DNA from: Streptomyces formicae
GTDB taxonomy: Bacteria; Actinomycetota; Actinomycetes; Streptomycetales; Streptomycetaceae
Reading direction: 5' to 3'
DNA length: 64,000 nt
Assembly (NCBI RefSeq): GCF_002556545.1
Contig: NZ_CP022685.1
Span: forward strand, 3,596,001-3,660,000
Shown in pieces: positions 60,802 through 64,000 of this stretch. Made by a program: the position numbers and the translations under genes. Positions within the stretch are counted from its first letter, which is position 1; each line of letters begins with the position of its first letter. The notes beneath the pieces are model-generated. The model saw only the letters and a program-made list of their open reading frames with translations. It was not told the origin of the DNA and did not search any database.

Positions 60802-61398
60802 CTACTTCGCCGCGAACTTCCAGACCACCGGGTCCCCGTCCTCCTTCGCGGCCCAGTGGACCTCGAGGGACTTCGAACCCGCCGGGATCAGGTACGTCTC
60901 GCAGAGCACGTGGCTCTCGCCCTTCTTCCAGCCCTCCAGGTCCAGCTTGTCCTCGCAGCCGGACGCGTCCTCCGACGCGCCGATCAGCAGGCCGCCGCGG
61001 GTGCCGTCCGCGTAGATCTCCGTGGTGTCCGCCACGTCCGGCGTGTCCGTGAGGGGGGCGCCGCCCTTGTGCGTGTACTTCAGGTGGGCGACCGCGGGGA
61101 CCATGCCCTTGGCCTTGCTCGGGTCCTGGACCAGCTTCTTGGTCTCGGCCTCCGTGCCGACGTCGATCTTCTGCGCGGCGACGTCGTACGTGACGGTGGC
61201 GTCGCCCTCCTTCACCTTGCCCGTGGTGCTGTCACCGGCCGCGAGGGCGGGAGCCTCCTTCGGCTTGGTCTGCGACTTGGGGGCGTCGGCCTTCTTCTCG
61301 TCCGACTTGTCGTCGTCACCGCCGCCGCAGGCGGTCAGCGCGAGGGCGAGTACGGCGACAGGCGCGGCGAAGCGCAGCACGGTCTTCTTGCGGAGCAA
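60802..61398 (-). CDS. Putative lipoprotein
   Basis: The 198-residue protein starts at a TTG with GGGAGA 5 bases upstream. A lipoprotein signal peptide ends in LTAC (Cys24) and is followed by a Gly/Asp/Lys-rich linker. The mature domain (about 65-198) contains TYDVAAQKIDVGTEAETKKLV and two Cys (CEDKLDLEGW, VLCETYLIP) that may form a disulfide. The family is not recognised; similar small lipoproteins are numerous in Streptomyces. Confidence 0.87.
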   Translation of the reverse strand: MLRKKTVLRFAAPVAVLALALTACGGGDDDKSDEKKADAPKSQTKPKEAPALAAGDSTTGKVKEGDATVTYDVAAQKIDVGTEAETKKLVQDPSKAKGMVPAVAHLKYTHKGGAPLTDTPDVADTTEIYADGTRGGLLIGASEDASGCEDKLDLEGWKKGESHVLCETYLIPAGSKSLEVHWAAKEDGDPVVWKFAAK

Positions 61399-61793
61399 AA
61401 CGTTCTCCCGGCAGGTGTGGGGCCCCGCCGCATGACGTGCGGTGTTCCACGCGTGCGGCCGGTTGAGATCGTCAGCCTAGGAGGGGGCTGTGTAGCGCGT
61501 CGAGGCCGTTACGGGCGCCCGTTCGTTGCTCGTTAGCGTTCGTTATGGATCAGCCTAGGCGGCTAGCTGGCACTCGAACTCGTTCATTCGCCTGCGCGAA
61601 TTTGGAGGTGCGGCGCGGCCCGTCACAGCCCCGCCCCGCCCTCCCCGTCCGCCCGAACTACCCGGCATGCACCGACATTTCTGCCGCCCCCGTCCGCCCC
61701 CGCCCACCCCCTGGACCTCATAACAGTTGCGCAACGCGTCGGTACGGTCACCGCACGCCACAGCCGCACGGCCCCGCAGTCCCACGCGCCCGC
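61399..61793. promoter_or_regulatory. Intergenic region, acyltransferase 3' end to lipoprotein gene
   Basis: 395 bases. The lipoprotein promoter must lie near 61400-61480. A 10-base palindrome GTTGCGCAAC lies at 61726-61735. The remainder is C-rich without a visible gene or strong hairpin. Confidence 0.4.
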
Positions 61794-63020
61794 CTACCGC
61801 GCGCGCCGCGCCTTCGCCCCGTTCGGCCACAGCCTCGGGCGGCGCTTCGCCGCCAGGTCCTCCACCCAGCCCACGGCCACCACCATCAGGCCGATCAACG
61901 GCCAGATCAGCAGCAGCATCCAGAGCATGTACGTCGTGTCGAGCGCCGAGCTCCAGCTTTCGTCCTCCATGAACGGCAGGTCGTACGCCATGTCGATGAT
62001 CGGCACCGTCGCCATGATGAGGAAGTTGTGCCAGAGGTAGATGGTGACCGCCCTGTTGTTGGAGAGGGTCACCAGCTTGTCCCACCTCGCCAGCTTCCCC
62101 GGCAGCTCCTGCCACGACGGGGCGTACTGGAGCAGGATCACCACGAAGCCGAACGACCAGGTCGCCTGGGCCAGCGGGATGTCGTTCAAGTCCCAGCCGT
62201 CCGGGCCGAGATGGCCCGAAGCCCACCACAGGCCGAAGGCCATGACCAGGGCCGAGACCGACACCGCGAGGTAGCGCGGGACACGGGCGAGCAGGCCGTC
62301 CTGGTGGGCGAAGCCGAGGACCCAGCAACTGCCGTACACCGCGAAGTCCGAGACCGCGTTGCCCGTCTCGCCGGGGATCGTCACGACGCCCGTGCCGACC
62401 ACCGCGGTCAGCGCCAGCGGCGCGAGCAGCGTCAGCCACGGGAGCCTGCGGAACGCCCACAGGAGGAGGGGGGACGCGATCACGAACCACAGGTACGCGC
62501 GGATGTACCAGAGCGGGCCCGCCGCCTGCGCGGGCCAGGTGTCCTCGAGGAGGCCCGCCTTGTCCCCCAGGTTCCAGGGGAACGGCGGCGCGCCCACCGG
62601 GAACACGTAGTTGAGCATGCTCGCCAGGCCCCAGGTGCCCCCGTGGTCGGGGTCGTCGCCCACGTTCCAGCCACCCGCGAAGAGCAGGAAGAGCACGACC
62701 GCGCTGAACACCCACATGGGAGGCAGGAGTCGGCGGATCCGGCCCCTGATCACTCCCCAGGCGGGGCGCTTGAGTGAACGCGCCATCAGCGAGCCCGCCA
62801 GCGCGAACATCACCCCCATCGAGGGGAAGAGGATCGTCAGCCAGGCCCAGCCGAACAGGTGGTAGACCACGACGCGGACGAGTGCGAGCGAGCGCAGCAG
62901 GTCCAGGTAGCGGTCCCGCCCCCCGCCCGGCTTCTTGGGGGCGGCAGCCGGAGCGACGAAGGGAGCAGAAGGGGGGACTGGGGATTGCCGGGTCTTCCCG
63001 GGCACATATCCGTGGCTCAT
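61794..63020 (-). CDS. Membrane acyltransferase 3 family protein
   Basis: The 408-residue protein has about ten membrane helices and the acyltransferase-3 start (RDRYLDLLRSLALVRVVVYHLFGWAWL) with the conserved His of the catalytic region. It would O-acetylate or otherwise modify an envelope or extracellular polysaccharide. The ATG at 63020 overlaps the stop of the glycosyltransferase gene as ATGA. The pair resembles the matAB locus of S. coelicolor and S. lividans (poly-beta-1,6-GlcNAc and pellet formation); I cannot say which name belongs to which gene. Confidence 0.88.
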   Translation of the reverse strand: MSHGYVPGKTRQSPVPPSAPFVAPAAAPKKPGGGRDRYLDLLRSLALVRVVVYHLFGWAWLTILFPSMGVMFALAGSLMARSLKRPAWGVIRGRIRRLLPPMWVFSAVVLFLLFAGGWNVGDDPDHGGTWGLASMLNYVFPVGAPPFPWNLGDKAGLLEDTWPAQAAGPLWYIRAYLWFVIASPLLLWAFRRLPWLTLLAPLALTAVVGTGVVTIPGETGNAVSDFAVYGSCWVLGFAHQDGLLARVPRYLAVSVSALVMAFGLWWASGHLGPDGWDLNDIPLAQATWSFGFVVILLQYAPSWQELPGKLARWDKLVTLSNNRAVTIYLWHNFLIMATVPIIDMAYDLPFMEDESWSSALDTTYMLWMLLLIWPLIGLMVVAVGWVEDLAAKRRPRLWPNGAKARRAR

Positions 63021-64000
63021 ACGACACTGCTCCGATCGTTGCCGCCCGTCCGCTGCCGGGGAATGGATCCGAGCGGCGGCGAGCCGGGTGTTCCCAGGGC
63101 TCCCGTGCGCCGGAGCTTCTGCCAGCGAAGGCGGCCTCCGGTGAGCGCGGTGATCCAGGACTGCAGCAGCACGACGTACATCAGCTGCCGGTAGAGGATC
63201 TGCTGGAGGGGCAGCGAGATCAGATGGGTCATGCGTTCGCGGTCCAGGCGGAAGGCGTAGGCGGCGCAGACCGCCTGGATCGCCAGGACGCCGAGCCACG
63301 CGGCGACGGTCTTCTTGGTGGGGCCGAAGACCAGGCCGTAGAGGAGGAACACGTCGATGAGCGGGGCCAGGAGCGGGGCCAGCACCATGAAGAGGGATAC
63401 GAGGGGGAGGCCGACGCGGCCGAAGCGGCCCGACGGGCCCGATTCGACGAGCGCGCGACGGTGCTTCCAGATCGCCTGCATCGTGCCGTACGACCAGCGG
63501 TAGCGCTGCGACCACAACTGCTGGACCGATTCAGGGGCCTCGGTCCAGGCGCGCGCGTCCTCCGCGTACACGACCCGCCAGCCGTCCCGGTGCAGAGCCA
63601 TCGTGATGTCGGTGTCCTCGGCGAGCGTGTCGTCGCTCATGCCGCCGACCCGGTCCAGGGCCGAGCGCCGGAACGCGCCGACGGCGCCCGGGATGGTCGG
63701 CATGCAGCGCAGCACGTCGTACATCCGGCGGTCGAGGTTGAAGCCCATCACGTACTCGATGTGCTGCCAGGCCCCGATGAGCGAGTCGCGGTTGCCCACC
63801 TTCGCGTTGCCCGCGACGGCGCCCACGCGCGGGTCGCCGAAGGGCTGCACCAGTTCGCGTACGGTCGCGGGCTCGAAGACCGTGTCGCCGTCCATCATCA
63901 CGACGATGTCGTAACGGGCGTTCGCCAGGCCCCTGTTGAGGGCGGCGGGCTTGCCCGCGTTGTGCTGGCGCACGACGCGTACGTTCGGCAGGCGCAGCCC
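63017..64000 (-). CDS. Family 2 glycosyltransferase, PNAG synthase-like, 5' end beyond the window
   Basis: Frame open from 64000 down to the stop at 63017. It shows NAGKPAALNRGL, the DxD-type DGDTVFEP, the acceptor TLAEDTDITMAL and QQLWSQRYRWSYGTMQ, i.e. the Q(Q/R)xRW motif of processive beta-glycosyltransferases such as IcaA/PgaC and cellulose synthases, and then three to four membrane helices. It probably polymerises GlcNAc into an extracellular matrix polymer. The missing N-terminus may carry a further domain (for example a deacetylase). Confidence 0.9.
   Translation of the reverse strand, partial: GLRLPNVRVVRQHNAGKPAALNRGLANARYDIVVMMDGDTVFEPATVRELVQPFGDPRVGAVAGNAKVGNRDSLIGAWQHIEYVMGFNLDRRMYDVLRCMPTIPGAVGAFRRSALDRVGGMSDDTLAEDTDITMALHRDGWRVVYAEDARAWTEAPESVQQLWSQRYRWSYGTMQAIWKHRRALVESGPSGRFGRVGLPLVSLFMVLAPLLAPLIDVFLLYGLVFGPTKKTVAAWLGVLAIQAVCAAYAFRLDRERMTHLISLPLQQILYRQLMYVVLLQSWITALTGGRLRWQKLRRTGALGTPGSPPLGSIPRQRTGGNDRSSVV

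Overview
The window is chromosomal DNA of a Streptomyces-type actinomycete. G+C is very high, GTG and TTG starts are common, neighbouring genes often overlap by 4 or 8 bases, and the content is typical of the genus: an SsgA-like sporulation protein, DUF397/Xre regulators, a CYP105-like P450, secreted lipoproteins and an ECF sigma/anti-sigma pair. From memory, the gene order (ssgG-like, hpd, ... GH20 hexosaminidase, murA, hup, malic enzyme, helD-like, rsuA/sigU-like, nnaR-like, narK-like, PNAG-type locus) follows the S. coelicolor SCO2922-SCO2963 core region. That comparison is recall and was not computed here.

Left part (1-19.1 kb), core metabolism and transport: two RDD membrane proteins, an SsgG-like cell-division protein, a GlcD-type FAD oxidase, a membrane-anchored TPR protein, a three-piece cobalt-type nitrile hydratase, tyrosine catabolism (hpd with a divergent AsnC regulator), a four-gene glycine-betaine/choline-type ABC operon followed by an ArsR-type regulator behind a striking four-box dyad, a secreted Lon-type protease, an IclR regulator, a superfamily 2 helicase and a DHA2 efflux pump.

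Middle (19.2-35.9 kb), accessory: an Xre-DUF397 pair with a divergent HATPase, an HTH protein, a Uma2 endonuclease, an SDR/MmyB-type regulator/hydrolase group, a 1.8 kb non-coding tract of imperfect repeats holding five copies of a G-quadruplex motif, a small secreted protein, a P450, tRNA-Cys(GCA), a large subtilisin-like protease, and a perfect-looking 775-bp tandem duplication. The duplication leaves broken copies of the 3' ends of a hypothetical gene and a P-loop kinase gene.

Right part (35.9-64 kb): a three-subunit xanthine-dehydrogenase-like enzyme whose [2Fe-2S] subunit has an unusually long disordered N-terminus; GH20 hexosaminidase; DUF3039, MFS and LysR genes; YqgE; murA; HU; malic enzyme; a HelD-like RNA-polymerase-associated helicase linked to a SigU/RsuA-like pair; a CGNR regulator and a DUF1772 protein separated by a 5 x 23 bp tandem repeat; an NnaR-like regulator beside NarK; a MarR-EamA-NmrA group with repeated operator-like palindromes; a lipoprotein; and an acyltransferase plus GT2 synthase resembling exopolysaccharide (PNAG/Mat-type) genes, which runs off the right edge.

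No CRISPR array, insertion sequence, prophage or large biosynthetic cluster was seen. The most unusual items are the 775-bp duplication, the G4-bearing repeat tract, the split nitrile hydratase, the extended 2Fe-2S subunit and the quadruple TTGCAA operator.
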